Notes: a model not told the origin generated them from the sequence alone. Counted from the stretch's first letter, positions 26,341 to 35,644 are shown. The stretch is 41,184 nt of DNA from Actinomycetota bacterium (GCA_027314515.1 DAHVAR010000112.1:1-41184), one strand, 5' to 3'. Translations and numbers: made by a program.

Positions 26341-27010
26341 CCATGACGACGGCGATGCCGAGGTCGCGGGCGGCAGAGAGCTTGCCAGCCGTTAGCTCCC
26401 CGCCGCTGTTCTTGGTAACAAGCACGCCGATCCGGTGCCGGCGCATGAGCGCGCGCTCGGCGCCGGCGTCGTAGGGGCCGCGGGCCAGGATGACCTGGCA
26501 CTGCGGCGGCACCGGCCCGGCGGGCGGGTCGACGCAGCGGATCAGGAACCACAGCTGCCGCAGCGAGGCAAACGTCGCGAGACCCTGGCGCCCGGTGGTC
26601 AGAAAGACGCGGTCGCCGAGGCCGGGAAGCATGGTGGCGGCCTCCGCCAGGGATGCGGCCGGGTGCCAGGCGTCGCCGTCGCCGGGCAGCCATGGCGGGC
26701 GGACCACTCGCAGCAGCGGAACGCCGGTTCGGCCGGCCGCCGCCGCGGCACTGGCGGAGATGCCCTCGGCAAACGGATGAGTGGCGTCCACGACCGCGCT
26801 GATGTGCTGGGCCGCCAGCCAGGCCGCCAGGTTGCCGGCACCGCCGAACCCGCCGATGCGGACCTCGCCGGCCGGCAGCGCCGGGTCACGGACGCGGCCG
26901 GCCAGGGACGAGATGACGCGCAAGCCGGGCCGGGCGGCCAGCCGCGATGCCAGGCTGCGCGCTTCGCTGGTGCCGCCGAGGATCAGGACGGCTGGCGCGG
27001 CCGCTGTCAT
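26243..27010 (-). CDS. cobK: Precorrin-6A reductase
   Basis: A 255-residue NAD(P)H-dependent reductase: VLILGGTSEARSLASRL (about 8-24), VDATHPFAEGISASA and VFLTTGRQGLATFA, then LVTKNSGGELTAGKLSAA. It reduces the macrocycle of precorrin-6A. ATG 27010 overlaps the cobF stop (ATGA). The 3' end runs 98 bp into cobIJ on the other strand, encoding the last 32 codons ([19 protein letters not shown]), which look like normal CobK C-terminus. Confidence 0.93.
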   Translation of the reverse strand: MTAAAPAVLILGGTSEARSLASRLAARPGLRVISSLAGRVRDPALPAGEVRIGGFGGAGNLAAWLAAQHISAVVDATHPFAEGISASAAAAAGRTGVPLLRVVRPPWLPGDGDAWHPAASLAEAATMLPGLGDRVFLTTGRQGLATFASLRQLWFLIRCVDPPAGPVPPQCQVILARGPYDAGAERALMRRHRIGVLVTKNSGGELTAGKLSAARDLGIAVVMVTRPVLAAAPECSCAEDAESWLLRQLHRSAGA

Positions 27011-27819
27011 CCGGCCGGCTCGCCGGGGCCGGCCGGCCCGGCTGGGCTGGCCGGCCCGGCTGGGCTGGCGGCCCGCCGGAGCAGGTAGGTGTCCATGATC
27101 CAGCCGTGCCGCTGCCGTGCTGCCTCGCGCTCGTCGATGATGCGCTGCGCGACGTCAGCGGCGCGGCCGGCGATGGTGATCTCATCGGGCATGCCGACGT
27201 AGGCGCCCCAGTAGATCTCGTCGTCACCGGCGGCGACGGTGAAAGCGCTCCGCGCGTCGAGCATGACGACGACGTCGTCGCTGTGCCAGGGAAAGCCCTC
27301 GGCCGCCAGCCGCCGGCCGGTGGTGATGTGCAGCGGGCGGCCGGTCCTGGTCAGGCTGATCTGGTGGCTGGCGGCCAGCGCCTGCACGCTGCTGATGCCC
27401 GGGATCACGCGCAGCTCGAAGCTGATCGCGCCGCGATCCATCACCTCGTGCAGCACATGCAGCGTGCTGTCGTACAGCGCCGGGTCACCCCAGGCGAGGA
27501 ACGCGCCGCGGCCGTCCTCGCCGAGCTCGCTGGCCAGCAGCCGCTCGTAGATATCGGCTCGGCGGGCACGCCAGTCATCGACGGCCGCGGCGTACCGCGC
27601 GGCGCCGCGGTCGCGCTGCGCGTCGGCAGCGGTGACGATCCGGCAGCCGCCGGAGATGTAGCGCTGGCAGATCTGGGTGCGGACATCGGTGAGGCTTTCC
27701 TTGTCGTCGCCCTTGTCGAGCATGAACACCACGTCGGCGGCAGTCAGCTCGTTGATGGCCTGCACGGTGACGTGGTCGGGATTCCCGGACCCGATGCCAA
27801 TGACGGAAACCGTTCTCAT
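27007..27819 (-). CDS. cobF: Precorrin-6A synthase (deacetylating)
   Basis: A 270-residue tetrapyrrole methylase: VSVIGIGSGNPDHVTVQAIN at the N-terminus, DVVFMLDKGDDKESLTDVR, AFLAWGDPALYDSTLHVL and VIPGISSVQALAASHQI. It methylates C1 and removes the C2 unit in the aerobic pathway. The natural end appears to be MDTYLLRRAA; the last 20 residues are a Ser-Pro-Ala-Gly repeat made by an 18-bp tandem duplication. ATG 27819 overlaps the cobM stop, and the stop overlaps cobK. Confidence 0.93.
   Translation of the reverse strand: MRTVSVIGIGSGNPDHVTVQAINELTAADVVFMLDKGDDKESLTDVRTQICQRYISGGCRIVTAADAQRDRGAARYAAAVDDWRARRADIYERLLASELGEDGRGAFLAWGDPALYDSTLHVLHEVMDRGAISFELRVIPGISSVQALAASHQISLTRTGRPLHITTGRRLAAEGFPWHSDDVVVMLDARSAFTVAAGDDEIYWGAYVGMPDEITIAGRAADVAQRIIDEREAARQRHGWIMDTYLLRRAASPAGPASPAGPAGPGEPAG
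27034..27069 (-). repeat. 18-bp tandem direct repeat at the 3' end of cobF
   Basis: Plus-strand CGGCCCGGCTGGGCTGGC occurs at 27034-27051 and again, identical, at 27052-27069. It encodes the hexapeptide SPAGPA twice in the CobF tail. Being a multiple of three, the duplication keeps the frame. Confidence 0.9.
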
Positions 27820-28583
27820 GGCGTGCTCCGATCGTTGCCAGCGCCGCGGTCGCGCCCGGCTGAGTACAGGTGGCTATCACCGAAACACGACCCGGCCAGC
27901 ACCCGCCCGACCACGATGATGGCGGTGCGGCGGATTCCGCGGGCGCGCACCCGGCCGGCAATCTCGCCGAGGGGGCAGCGGATGATCTCCTCGTCTGGCC
28001 AGCTGGCCCGCGCCACCACGGCGGCCGGGCAGTCCGGGCCGTAGTGCCGCAACAGGTCCGCGGCGACCTGGTCGATGTTCTGCACCGCCAGGTGCAGGAC
28101 AAGGGTGGCGCCGGTCGCGGCGAGCGAGGCGAGGTCCTCTCCGGGCGGCATCGGCGTGGCGCGGGCGGCGGTCCTGGTGAGCACGACGGTCTGCCCGACG
28201 CCGGGCAGGGTCAGTTCCTGGCGCAGGGCCGCGGCCGCGGCCGCGAACGCAGGCACGCCGGGGACGATCTGCCACGGCACCCCCGCGGCGTCGAGTCGCC
28301 TGGCCTGCTCGGCGACGGCGCTGAAGATCGACGGATCGCCGCTGTGCAGGCGCGCGACGTCGCGTCCCGCCTGGTGCGCCGACACCAGTTCGGCGGTGAT
28401 CGCGTCGAGGTCCAGATCCCGGGTATCCACGAGCCGGGCTGCCGGGCTGGTCCCGGCAAGCACCTCAGGCGGCACGAGGCTGCCGGCGTACAGGACGACC
28501 GGTGCCGTTTCGATGATCCGCTGCGCCCGCAGGGTCAGCAGGTCAGCCGCGCCGGGGCCGGCCCCGATGAAATGAACGGTCAC
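27816..28583 (-). CDS. cobM: Precorrin-4 C11-methyltransferase
   Basis: A 255-residue tetrapyrrole methylase: VHFIGAGPGAADLLTLRAQRI at the start, VLYAGSLVPPEVL, LHSGDPSIFSAVAEQ and IVPGVPAFAAAAAALRQEL. It methylates precorrin-4 at C11 to precorrin-5. GTG 28583 overlaps the cobL stop (GTGA) and starts right at the conserved strand; the upstream open frame lies in cobL and is not family-like. The stop overlaps cobF. Confidence 0.93.
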   Translation of the reverse strand: MTVHFIGAGPGAADLLTLRAQRIIETAPVVLYAGSLVPPEVLAGTSPAARLVDTRDLDLDAITAELVSAHQAGRDVARLHSGDPSIFSAVAEQARRLDAAGVPWQIVPGVPAFAAAAAALRQELTLPGVGQTVVLTRTAARATPMPPGEDLASLAATGATLVLHLAVQNIDQVAADLLRHYGPDCPAAVVARASWPDEEIIRCPLGEIAGRVRARGIRRTAIIVVGRVLAGSCFGDSHLYSAGRDRGAGNDRSTP

Positions 28584-29806
28584 GGCCTGGTCACCTGCCA
28601 CTGGGTTACTGGCAATGCGGGCCGCCACGCGGTGAAGCCGCCCAGCGGCTCGCAGTAGCTGACGGACACCTGGACCAGTTCTCCGCCGTGCTCGCGCTGC
28701 CATTCATGCAGCAGCGTCTCCGACTCGATCGTGACCGCGTGCGCCACCAGCCGGCCACCTGGCCGCAGCCGGTGCCAGCAGGCCGGCAGCACTCCGGCGG
28801 TGATGCCTCCGCCGATGAACACCGCATCCGGGTCCGGCAGCCCGGCGAGTGCGTCCGGCGCCGTGCCGGTGACCACCTGCAGCGCCGGCACCCCGAGCGC
28901 CGCGGCATTGCGGACGGCCCGGCCGGCGCGGTCGGGCCTGGCCTCGATCGCGATCGCCCGCGCGAGCGGCTCCGCGCGCATCCACTCAATGCCGATGCTG
29001 CCGCTGCCGGCGCCGACATCCCACAGCAGCGCCGCGGGCCAGGGCCGCAGCACCGCCAGCGCCAGGGCGCGCAGCTCACGCCGGGTGATCTGCCCGTCGG
29101 TCTCATAGGCGCTGTCCGGCAGTCCTGGCATGCGGCCGCAGACTGCCCCCGGTCCCGGCCGGGCCGTAATGGCGAGCACGCACAGGTCAGCCGAGCCGGT
29201 TGCCGTCAGAGCTGCCGCCGGCACCGGCCGGCTCCGGTGTTCGGCAGATGACCCGAGCTCTTCCAGCAGGGTCAGCTCGCTGGCCCCCCAGCCGCGCTCG
29301 GTCAGCACGCGAGCCACTGCACGCGGAGTCCGGCGGTCGCGGCACAGCACGATCAGCCGCGCACCTGGCTGCAGGGCGGCCAGTACGGCTTCGGGCGGCT
29401 GGTTGACCAGCGACACGACGGCAACTTCGTGCTGCGGCCAGCCGATCCGGGCGCAGGCGAGCGCTACCGAGGACACACCGGGGAGGATGCGCACGGCCGC
29501 GGCGCCGAGGCGCTGCGCCAGCGTGGCGCCGATGCCGTGCAGCGTCGGGTCGCCGCTGGCCAGGACGCACAAGCCCGGGCTCTCGCTGACCAGCTGGTCC
29601 AGGTTCGCCAGCAGCGGGACGGGCAGCGGAATCCGCCGGGCGGCGAGGTCGGGCAGCAGGGCTAGCTGACGTGGACTGCCGGCGATCGCGGCCGCAGCCG
29701 TCAGGACCGCGCGGGCGTCCTCGGCCAGTGACCGCCAGCCGTCCGCGCCGATCCCCACGACGGTGACCGAGGCTGGCGTTTCCGGTTCGCTGGCAGGTGA
29801 GTTCAT
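28580..29806 (-). CDS. cobL: Precorrin-6Y C5,15-methyltransferase (decarboxylating)
   Basis: A 408-residue fusion of the CbiE and CbiT activities, normal for CobL. CbiE-like methylase (about 12-205): VTVVGIGADGWRSLAED, VLASGDPTLHGIGATLA and ILPGVSSVALACARIGW. CbiT-like Rossmann methylase (about 230-400): LLWDVGAGSGSIGIEWM (261-277) and AVFIGGGITAGVLPACW. It methylates C5 and C15 and decarboxylates the acetate on ring C. ATG 29806 is the first codon fitting the family; no clear Shine-Dalgarno precedes it, so a near-leaderless message or slightly different start is possible. First gene of the cobLMFK unit. Confidence 0.92.
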   Translation of the reverse strand: MNSPASEPETPASVTVVGIGADGWRSLAEDARAVLTAAAAIAGSPRQLALLPDLAARRIPLPVPLLANLDQLVSESPGLCVLASGDPTLHGIGATLAQRLGAAAVRILPGVSSVALACARIGWPQHEVAVVSLVNQPPEAVLAALQPGARLIVLCRDRRTPRAVARVLTERGWGASELTLLEELGSSAEHRSRPVPAAALTATGSADLCVLAITARPGPGAVCGRMPGLPDSAYETDGQITRRELRALALAVLRPWPAALLWDVGAGSGSIGIEWMRAEPLARAIAIEARPDRAGRAVRNAAALGVPALQVVTGTAPDALAGLPDPDAVFIGGGITAGVLPACWHRLRPGGRLVAHAVTIESETLLHEWQREHGGELVQVSVSYCEPLGGFTAWRPALPVTQWQVTRP

Positions 29807-29843
29807 CGACGGCACGCTATCGCGGCTGCGGCTTCCTGATGGC

Positions 29844-29897
29844 GGGCGGGCCGTACCCGCCCGCGCGGGCGGGCAGGCGACCGGGCGGGCAGGCGAC
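29844..29897. repeat. GC hairpin, palindrome and direct repeat between cobL and the permease riboswitch
   Basis: GGGCGGG (29844-29850) pairs with CCCGCCC (29856-29862) across a 5-nt loop; CCCGCCCGCGCGGGCGGG (29856-29873) is a perfect 18-bp palindrome sharing the second arm; and GGGCGGGCAGGCGAC is repeated at 29867-29881 and 29883-29897. It lies just upstream of cobL in the divergent promoter region. It may bind a regulator or pause polymerase. Confidence 0.6.
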
Positions 29898-30016
29898 AGT
29901 GAGAAGCAGGGGGCCTGACGGTACCGTGACCGCGCCCGCGCGCGATGCCTGCCGCAGTCACGGTGACCCGCGGCGGGCACGGTCGGCAGGGAAGCTCCCG
30001 GCGATGAACGATCAAG

Positions 30017-30046
30017 TTGACTCCCCGAACCGCACCCCGGTACGGT
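30017..30046 (+). promoter_or_regulatory. Candidate promoter for the permease riboswitch transcript
   Basis: TTGACT (30017-30022) and TACGGT (30041-30046) are separated by 18 bp, a good housekeeping-type -35 and a fair -10 for a high-GC actinomycete. Transcription would begin near 30053, right at the start of the cobalamin aptamer. Confidence 0.5.
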
Positions 30047-30049
30047 GCG

Positions 30050-30230
30050 AAAGACTCTGGGCAGTGCCCCACGGCGAAGTCCTGAGCAGCGAAGTCCGGT
30101 GTGAATCCGGCACTGTCCCGCAACGGTGAAGCCCCTCGCAGGGGACGAGTCCGGCCGCCTGCACGTGGTACCCCGGCGAACCTCAGTCCTCGGATGAAGG
30201 GCCGTTCGCGCGACACCGGTCTCACGGTGC
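30050..30230 (+). promoter_or_regulatory. Cobalamin riboswitch aptamer upstream of the nickel/cobalt permease
   Basis: Contains the conserved segments GAAGTCCGGTGTGAATCCGG, CACTGTCCCGCAACGGTGA and the closing GACGAGTCCGGCCGCCTGC. It precedes the permease, cobQ and cbiB unit, so cobalt uptake and late synthesis would be repressed by cobalamin, in parallel with the cobN leader. Boundaries are approximate. Confidence 0.93.
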
Positions 30231-30267
30231 CTGCGAGTTCTCTTCATCCTCCGCGGTTTGGGAGGAT
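30192..30267 (+). promoter_or_regulatory. Permease riboswitch expression platform with competing helices
   Basis: ATCCTCC (30246-30252) and GGAGGAT (30261-30267) form a perfect 7-bp helix that buries the Shine-Dalgarno. GGATGAAG (30192-30199) is perfectly complementary to CTTCATCC (30242-30249), overlapping the anti-Shine-Dalgarno arm. The two helices cannot coexist, as in a translational ON/OFF switch. Confidence 0.65.
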
Positions 30268-30272
30268 AACTC

Positions 30273-31445
30273 ATGCAGCAACTCCCCGGCGGCGCGCCGG
30301 AAGCAGACGCCGCGGCTCGGTCGCGCCTGCGGCAGGTCATGGCTGAGCTGACCGGCCGCGAGCGGGGCCGACTCGTGTCGATGTTCCTGTTCGTTCTCGC
30401 GATCAACGTGGCCGGCTGGGGCATCTACGTGATGTGCGTGATGCCGCACCACTTCGACTACAAGGGCGTAGGCGGCACGCGCGGGCTCGGCGTCGGACTC
30501 GGCGTCGCGATCACCGCGTGGTTCCTCGGGTTCCGGCACGCCTTCGACGCCGATCACATCTCGTGCATCGACAACACGACGCGCAAGCTGCTGGCTGACG
30601 GGAAGCGCCCGCTGGGCACTGGCTTCTTCTTCTCGCTCGGCCACTCGACGATCGTTGTCGCGGTCGGCACCGGGATCACGATCGCGGCCCGGGCCGTGTT
30701 CGGCGCGGTCGTCAACCCAAGTTCCGCTTACGAGACGGCGGGCGGCACCATCGGGACGGTGCTCTCGGCCAGCTTCCTGTACCTGATCGCCGTGCTCAAC
30801 CTCATCGTCCTCGCCGGCATCTTCAAGGTATTCCGCGAGATGCGAAACGGCACCTACAGTGAGAGCGAGCTGGAGGACCGGCTGCAGGCGCGCGGGCTGA
30901 TGTACCGGTTCTTCGGCCGGTTCATGCGCTCGCTCACGCATAGCTGGCAGCTGTACTTCGTCGGCCTGGTATTCGGCATCGGCTTTGACACCGCGACCGA
31001 GGTGGTGCTGCTGGCGGCGACCGCCTACGCCGCGATCCAGGGACTGCCGTACTACGCCGTACTGGCCCTGCCGGCGCTGTTCTCCGGTGGCATGATGCTG
31101 TTCGACACCATCGACGGGTGCTTCATGAACTTTGCCTACGGCTGGGCGTTCGCCCGGCCTGTGCGCAAGGTCTACTACAACCTGGTCATCACTGCCCTGT
31201 CGATCGGCGCGGCGTTCATCATCGGCACGATCGAGATTCTTGGCATCCTCACCACGGAGGTGCACCTGCGCGGCGGGTTCTGGTCGCTCATGGCCAACTT
31301 CAACATCAACGTCGCCGGCTTCTGCATTGCCGGACTGTTCGTGACAGTGTGGGCGGCCGCCCTCGCCTACTGGCGGTGGGGCAACGTGGAAGCCAGGTGG
31401 ACCGCGGGCATCACCGCCGGCCCGGCCGGAACGACTGGCCGCTGA
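30273..31445 (+). CDS. NiCoT-family nickel/cobalt permease
   Basis: A 390-residue membrane protein of the HoxN/NixA/NhlF family. The signature RHAFDADHI (88-96) in the second helix binds metal; further motifs are [12 protein letters not shown] and [17 protein letters not shown], and about eight hydrophobic helices can be drawn. Placement under a cobalamin riboswitch and before cobQ argues for cobalt uptake. ATG 30273 follows GGGAGGATAACTC. The C-terminal tail (about 375-390) is polar and in the cytoplasm. Nickel transport cannot be excluded by sequence. Confidence 0.92.
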   Translation: MQQLPGGAPEADAAARSRLRQVMAELTGRERGRLVSMFLFVLAINVAGWGIYVMCVMPHHFDYKGVGGTRGLGVGLGVAITAWFLGFRHAFDADHISCIDNTTRKLLADGKRPLGTGFFFSLGHSTIVVAVGTGITIAARAVFGAVVNPSSAYETAGGTIGTVLSASFLYLIAVLNLIVLAGIFKVFREMRNGTYSESELEDRLQARGLMYRFFGRFMRSLTHSWQLYFVGLVFGIGFDTATEVVLLAATAYAAIQGLPYYAVLALPALFSGGMMLFDTIDGCFMNFAYGWAFARPVRKVYYNLVITALSIGAAFIIGTIEILGILTTEVHLRGGFWSLMANFNINVAGFCIAGLFVTVWAAALAYWRWGNVEARWTAGITAGPAGTTGR

Positions 31446-31468
31446 TACGGAAGGAGCGCAAGCCTCTC

Positions 31469-33004
31469 GTGACGACAGGGTCAGTGCTGGTCGCCGGCAC
31501 GGCATCGGACGCTGGCAAGTCAGTGCTGACCGCCGGCATCTGCCGGTGGCTCGCTCGCCAGGGCATCCGGGTAGCTCCGTTTAAGGCGCAGAACATGTCC
31601 AACAACTCGGTCGTGACGCCCGACGGCGCCGAAATCGGCCGGGCGCAGGCGGCGCAGGCGGCCGCGTGCGGCGTACCCGCCGAGCCCGCGATGAATCCGG
31701 TGTTGCTCAAGCCCGCCAGCGACTTGACCAGCCAGGTCGTGCTGCTGGGCCGTGCCGTCGGCGATACCGCGGCCGACGGCTACTGGCGCGCCGGAGCGGG
31801 CCGCTCGCGGCTGCTGACCACAGTCCTGGACGCCTACGACGACCTGAGGTCCCGGTTCGACGTGGTCATCTGCGAGGGGGCCGGCTCGCCCGCCGAGATC
31901 AACCTGCGGCGCGGTGACCTGGCCAACATGGGCATCGCCAGGGCTCGGCACCTGCCGGTACTCGTCGTCGGCGACATCGACCGCGGTGGCGTGCTCGCCG
32001 CCCTGTATGGGACGCTGGCTCTGCTCGAGCCAGCCGACCAGGCCCTGATCAGCGGGTTCGTGATCAACAAGTTCCGCGGCGAACAGTCGCTGCTGACGCC
32101 TGGCCTGGACGAACTCACCGCGCGGACAGGCAGGCCGGTCCTGGGTGTCGTTCCCTTCCTGACCCAGACGTGGATTGATGCTGAGGACGCCGTGGCCGCC
32201 GAAGGCTCCTACGGGCCGGCGGAGACGGGTGAGAGCGGCGCCTCGCTGCAGGTCGCCGTGATCCGCCTCCCCCACATCTCCAACTTCACCGACGTGGACG
32301 CCCTCGCGCTCGAGCCTGGTGTCAGCGTCCGGTTTGCCAGCTCCGCGCGGGCCTTGCAGGATGCCGACCTGGTGATCCTGCCCGGAACGAAGACGACCGT
32401 CGCCGACCTCGCCTGGCTCCGGGCGCGCGGGCTGGACGACGCGCTTGCGAAACGGGCCGCGGACGGACGGCCGATCCTCGGCATCTGCGGCGGCTACCAG
32501 ATGCTCGGCACCGTGATCGACGACGAGGTCGAGAGCCGCGCTGGAGCGGTACCTGGCCTTGGCCTGCTGCCCGCCGTTACCCGCTTCGCGGCGGGCAAGA
32601 CCCTGCGCCGCCCATCCGGGTACGCCGGCCTGGTACCGGTCGCGGGCTATGAGATCCATCACGGTGTCGTCGAGGTCAGCGGCGCGCGGCCGTGGTTCAC
32701 TAGCCAGCCTTCCGGCGACGGGGCAACGGCGCTGGACGGCTGCCAGGCTGGCGCGGTGTCGGGCACGCTATGGCACGGAATCTTCGAGAACGACGCGTTC
32801 CGCCGGTCTTACCTGACCGAGACAGCGCGACAGGCAGGGAGCGGCTTCGTCCCGGCAGCAGGCACCTGCTTCGCCGCGGCCCGGCAGGCCCAGTTCGACG
32901 TGCTCGCAGACGCCGTCGGGAGCAGCCTGGACACCGATGCGCTGCTCCGGCTGATCGAGCACGGACCTTGGCCCAGCCTGCCCGTCGTGCGGTCCGGGAT
33001 ATGA
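31469..33004 (+). CDS. cobQ: Cobyric acid synthase
   Basis: A 511-residue amidotransferase: N-terminal ATPase domain [22 protein letters not shown] and [13 protein letters not shown], then [14 protein letters not shown] and [16 protein letters not shown]-terminal glutaminase domain [15 protein letters not shown] and [12 protein letters not shown] (nucleophile Cys), ending [10 protein letters not shown]. It amidates side chains b, d, e and g of adenosyl-cobyrinate diamide. Start is GTG 31469; GGAAGGAG lies about 12 nt upstream, a rather long spacing, but no other start fits. It follows the permease by 23 bp and overlaps cbiB (ATGA). Confidence 0.93.
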   Translation: MTTGSVLVAGTASDAGKSVLTAGICRWLARQGIRVAPFKAQNMSNNSVVTPDGAEIGRAQAAQAAACGVPAEPAMNPVLLKPASDLTSQVVLLGRAVGDTAADGYWRAGAGRSRLLTTVLDAYDDLRSRFDVVICEGAGSPAEINLRRGDLANMGIARARHLPVLVVGDIDRGGVLAALYGTLALLEPADQALISGFVINKFRGEQSLLTPGLDELTARTGRPVLGVVPFLTQTWIDAEDAVAAEGSYGPAETGESGASLQVAVIRLPHISNFTDVDALALEPGVSVRFASSARALQDADLVILPGTKTTVADLAWLRARGLDDALAKRAADGRPILGICGGYQMLGTVIDDEVESRAGAVPGLGLLPAVTRFAAGKTLRRPSGYAGLVPVAGYEIHHGVVEVSGARPWFTSQPSGDGATALDGCQAGAVSGTLWHGIFENDAFRRSYLTETARQAGSGFVPAAGTCFAAARQAQFDVLADAVGSSLDTDALLRLIEHGPWPSLPVVRSGI

Positions 33005-34098
33005 GGCCGGTCAGCGGCCGGCCTGCCCCCGGCGCCGGACAGCAGCCCCGCCGATCGGGCCGGGACTGGCCGCTCGCCGGCGGCCTGATAGCTGGCGCTG
33101 TCGCCGACGCGATCCTCGGGGACCCGGAACGCGGTCATCCGGTCGCGCTGTTCGGCCAGTTCATGACCGCCCTTGAGGAGCGCGTTCACGCCGACCGCAC
33201 AGCGACCGGCGTGAGCTACGCGGCCGGCGGCCTGCTGCTCGGCATCGGCCCGTTGCTCGTCGCCGCGCGCTGCGCCCGTGGCAGCGCAGCCGGGAGGACC
33301 GCGATCACCGCGGTGACGGCCTGGACGGCGGTCGCGTCCCGGTCACTGTCCGCAGCAGCCCGCCGGATCGAGACTGCCCTGGCCGCCGGTGACCTCGCAC
33401 AGGCTCGCGACGCGCTCCCGTCCCTGTGCGGGCGCGACCCCCAGGGCCTGGACCACGCGCAGATCGCCAGGGCTGTCGTGGAGTCCGTGGCGGAGAACAC
33501 TAGCGATGCCATAGTCGCGCCGCTGATCTGGGGAGCGCTGGCCGGCCCGGCGGGCATGTCTGGTTACCGCGCAGTGAACACTCTCGATGCCATGGTCGGC
33601 CATCACTCGCCGCGGTACGAACACTTCGGCATGGCATCGGCACGCCTGGATGACGTCGCGAACTGGATGCCGGCACGGGTCACCGCCCTGCTGGCCGCCG
33701 CTTGCTCCCCCGCAGTCCGCGGCAAGCCGCGCACTACCTGGCAGGCAGCGCGCGAGTACGGACCACGTCACCCGAGTCCCAACGCCGGCTGGTGCGAGGC
33801 AGCGTTCGCCGGCGCCCTCGGCCTTCGCCTCGGCGGCCTGCTTGCTTACTCCGGGCGCACAGAGCACAGGCCGCATATCGGCACCGGACGGCCGCCCCAG
33901 ACCTCCGATATCGGCAGGGCCATCCGCCTTAGCCGCGCTGTCACAGTCAGCGCGACCGCGCTGGCCGCTGGCCTGGCTGCCACCTGTTTGCGACCGGAGT
34001 GCTGGCGGCACACCCGCATCCTCGCCGTACCGCGGAGCGGGGCGGGTCGACGGCCGGGGTGTGCTTGTGCCTGGTGGACACCTGGTGCCGGGGACTGA
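33001..34098 (+). CDS. cbiB: Adenosylcobinamide-phosphate synthase (CbiB/CobD type)
   Basis: A 365-residue membrane protein that links adenosylcobyric acid to aminopropanol (phosphate). Signatures: [58 protein letters not shown] and [38 protein letters not shown] 33001 overlaps the cobQ stop (ATGA). After the last hydrophobic helix ([13 protein letters not shown]) about 35 residues ([19 protein letters not shown]...) are Arg/Trp/Cys-rich and unlike the family, so the natural stop may have been lost by a small indel. Pseudomonas nomenclature would call it cobD. Confidence 0.9.
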   Translation: MRPVSGRPAPGAGQQPRRSGRDWPLAGGLIAGAVADAILGDPERGHPVALFGQFMTALEERVHADRTATGVSYAAGGLLLGIGPLLVAARCARGSAAGRTAITAVTAWTAVASRSLSAAARRIETALAAGDLAQARDALPSLCGRDPQGLDHAQIARAVVESVAENTSDAIVAPLIWGALAGPAGMSGYRAVNTLDAMVGHHSPRYEHFGMASARLDDVANWMPARVTALLAAACSPAVRGKPRTTWQAAREYGPRHPSPNAGWCEAAFAGALGLRLGGLLAYSGRTEHRPHIGTGRPPQTSDIGRAIRLSRAVTVSATALAAGLAATCLRPECWRHTRILAVPRSGAGRRPGCACAWWTPGAGD

Positions 34099-34297
34099 AG
34101 GACGCTGCCGGGCAGGCCCGGCGAGCGTCACTGCTGGACCTTCGCTCCAGCGGATCTTGGCGTGCGATAGCCTCTATCCGTACGGCGCTGCCATCCAGGG
34201 CGCGCCGGTCGTATGTCGCTCGGTCACCGAGCTGGTTTCCACGGACGTGGCGGCCCCCATGACGATGCGGCCACCACAGTCCGAAGGACAACCCACT

Positions 34298-35644
34298 TTG
34301 TCAGCCCTGTCCATCGAAACGCCCGATTCTGCCCGTCGCGGACGCCGCAGCACGCCCGGCGCCGTCACCTCGGGCGTCACATTCTCTTCCCTCGGCGTGC
34401 CCGCTCACATGGTCGCCGCGCTCGCCAGCGCGGGCATCACCACCCCGTTCCCGATCCAGGCACTCACGCTTCCGGACGCGCTGGCCGGACGTGACGTGCT
34501 CGGCCGGGGCCGGACCGGTTCCGGCAAGACTCTCGCGTTCGCCATTCCGCTGGTCGCTGCCCTGGCCGGGGGCCACACCATGGCCTGCCGGCCTCGCGGC
34601 CTGGTGCTGGTGCCGACCCGCGAGCTAGCCAACCAGGTCCACGCGGTGATCCTGCCCCTGGCCCGGGCCGCGGGGCTGAGCGCAGTGACGGTCTTCGGCG
34701 GCAGCCCGCAGAGCCGCCAGGTGGCCGCGCTCCGGGCCCGGGCCGACATCCTCGTTGCCTGCCCGGGCCGGCTGGCCGACCTCATCCAGCAAGGTCACTG
34801 CCATCTCGGTGATGTCGAGGTCAGCGTGCTCGACGAAGCGGACCACATGGCTGACCTCGGGTTCCTGCCCGTGGTGCGGCGGCTGCTGGACGCGACCCCG
34901 GCGGGCGGCCAGCGGATGCTCTTCTCGGCAACCCTCGACAACGACGTCGACGTGCTGGTGCGCCGTTTCCTGCATAATCCGGTCCGGCACGCTGCCGACG
35001 CGGTGGCTGCCGCACCCGCTGCGATGGTCCACCACCTGCTGACGGTCACGCCCGCAGACCGCGCGGCCGTGCTCACCACGCTGGCCGGCGGCAAGAACCG
35101 GTCGCTGATCTTCACCCGGACGAGGCGCTCAGCCCAGCGGCTGGCCCGCCAGCTCGCGGCAGCACGCATCCCGGCAGCCGAACTGCACGGCAACCTGGGA
35201 CAGGGAGCCCGTGAGCGCAACCTCGCGTCGTTCTCATCCGGCACGACCCGGGTCATGGTAGCGACCGACATCGCGGCCCGCGGCATCCACGTGGACGGCA
35301 TTGACCTGGTCATCCATGCCGATCCGCCCGCTGAGCACAAGGCCTACCTGCACCGGTCAGGCCGCACCGCCCGCGCAGGCGCCAGCGGCGTCGTGATCAC
35401 GCTACAGACACCCCCGCAAGCCGGGGACGTGCGCGCGCTGATGCGCAAGGCAAACGTCACCCCGCTGACGGCCACAGTCCACTCCGGCTCACCGCTGCTG
35501 CGCACCATCGTCGGCGCGCCAGCCGCGCCGGCCACGCTTCCGGCCCCGCAGCCCGCGCCGGAACTGGCCACGGCGGCGCCCCTGGCCACGGGCACCGCCG
35601 CGGCCGCCATGTCCTCTCGATACCGCGCCCGGCGCGGGCGCTGA
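34298..35644 (+). CDS. DEAD-box RNA helicase
   Basis: A 448-residue helicase core with all motifs: Q-motif TPFPIQALTLP, I GRGRTGSGKT, Ia PTRELANQ, Ib CPGRLADLI, II DEAD, III SAT, IV SLIFTRT, V VATDIAARGI and VI HRSGRTARAG. It unwinds RNA with ATP and may aid ribosome assembly or cold adaptation. I favour TTG 34298, nine bases after AAGGA; in-frame ATG 34259 would add 13 residues without a ribosome site. The C-terminal about 50 residues are Ala/Pro-rich and end in Arg (RYRARRGR), a likely RNA-binding tail. It starts 200 bp after cbiB and is probably a separate unit. Confidence 0.92.
   Translation: MSALSIETPDSARRGRRSTPGAVTSGVTFSSLGVPAHMVAALASAGITTPFPIQALTLPDALAGRDVLGRGRTGSGKTLAFAIPLVAALAGGHTMACRPRGLVLVPTRELANQVHAVILPLARAAGLSAVTVFGGSPQSRQVAALRARADILVACPGRLADLIQQGHCHLGDVEVSVLDEADHMADLGFLPVVRRLLDATPAGGQRMLFSATLDNDVDVLVRRFLHNPVRHAADAVAAAPAAMVHHLLTVTPADRAAVLTTLAGGKNRSLIFTRTRRSAQRLARQLAAARIPAAELHGNLGQGARERNLASFSSGTTRVMVATDIAARGIHVDGIDLVIHADPPAEHKAYLHRSGRTARAGASGVVITLQTPPQAGDVRALMRKANVTPLTATVHSGSPLLRTIVGAPAAPATLPAPQPAPELATAAPLATGTAAAAMSSRYRARRGR

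Noticed and set aside
29807-30424. In-frame extension of cobL through the permease riboswitch
   Set aside because: The extra 206 residues lack CobL similarity and cover a clear RNA element on the other strand.
30222-31505. Long minus-strand open frame opposite the permease gene
   Set aside because: Highly charged His/Asp/Glu-rich product that mirrors the permease codons; the plus-strand gene has motifs and a ribosome site.
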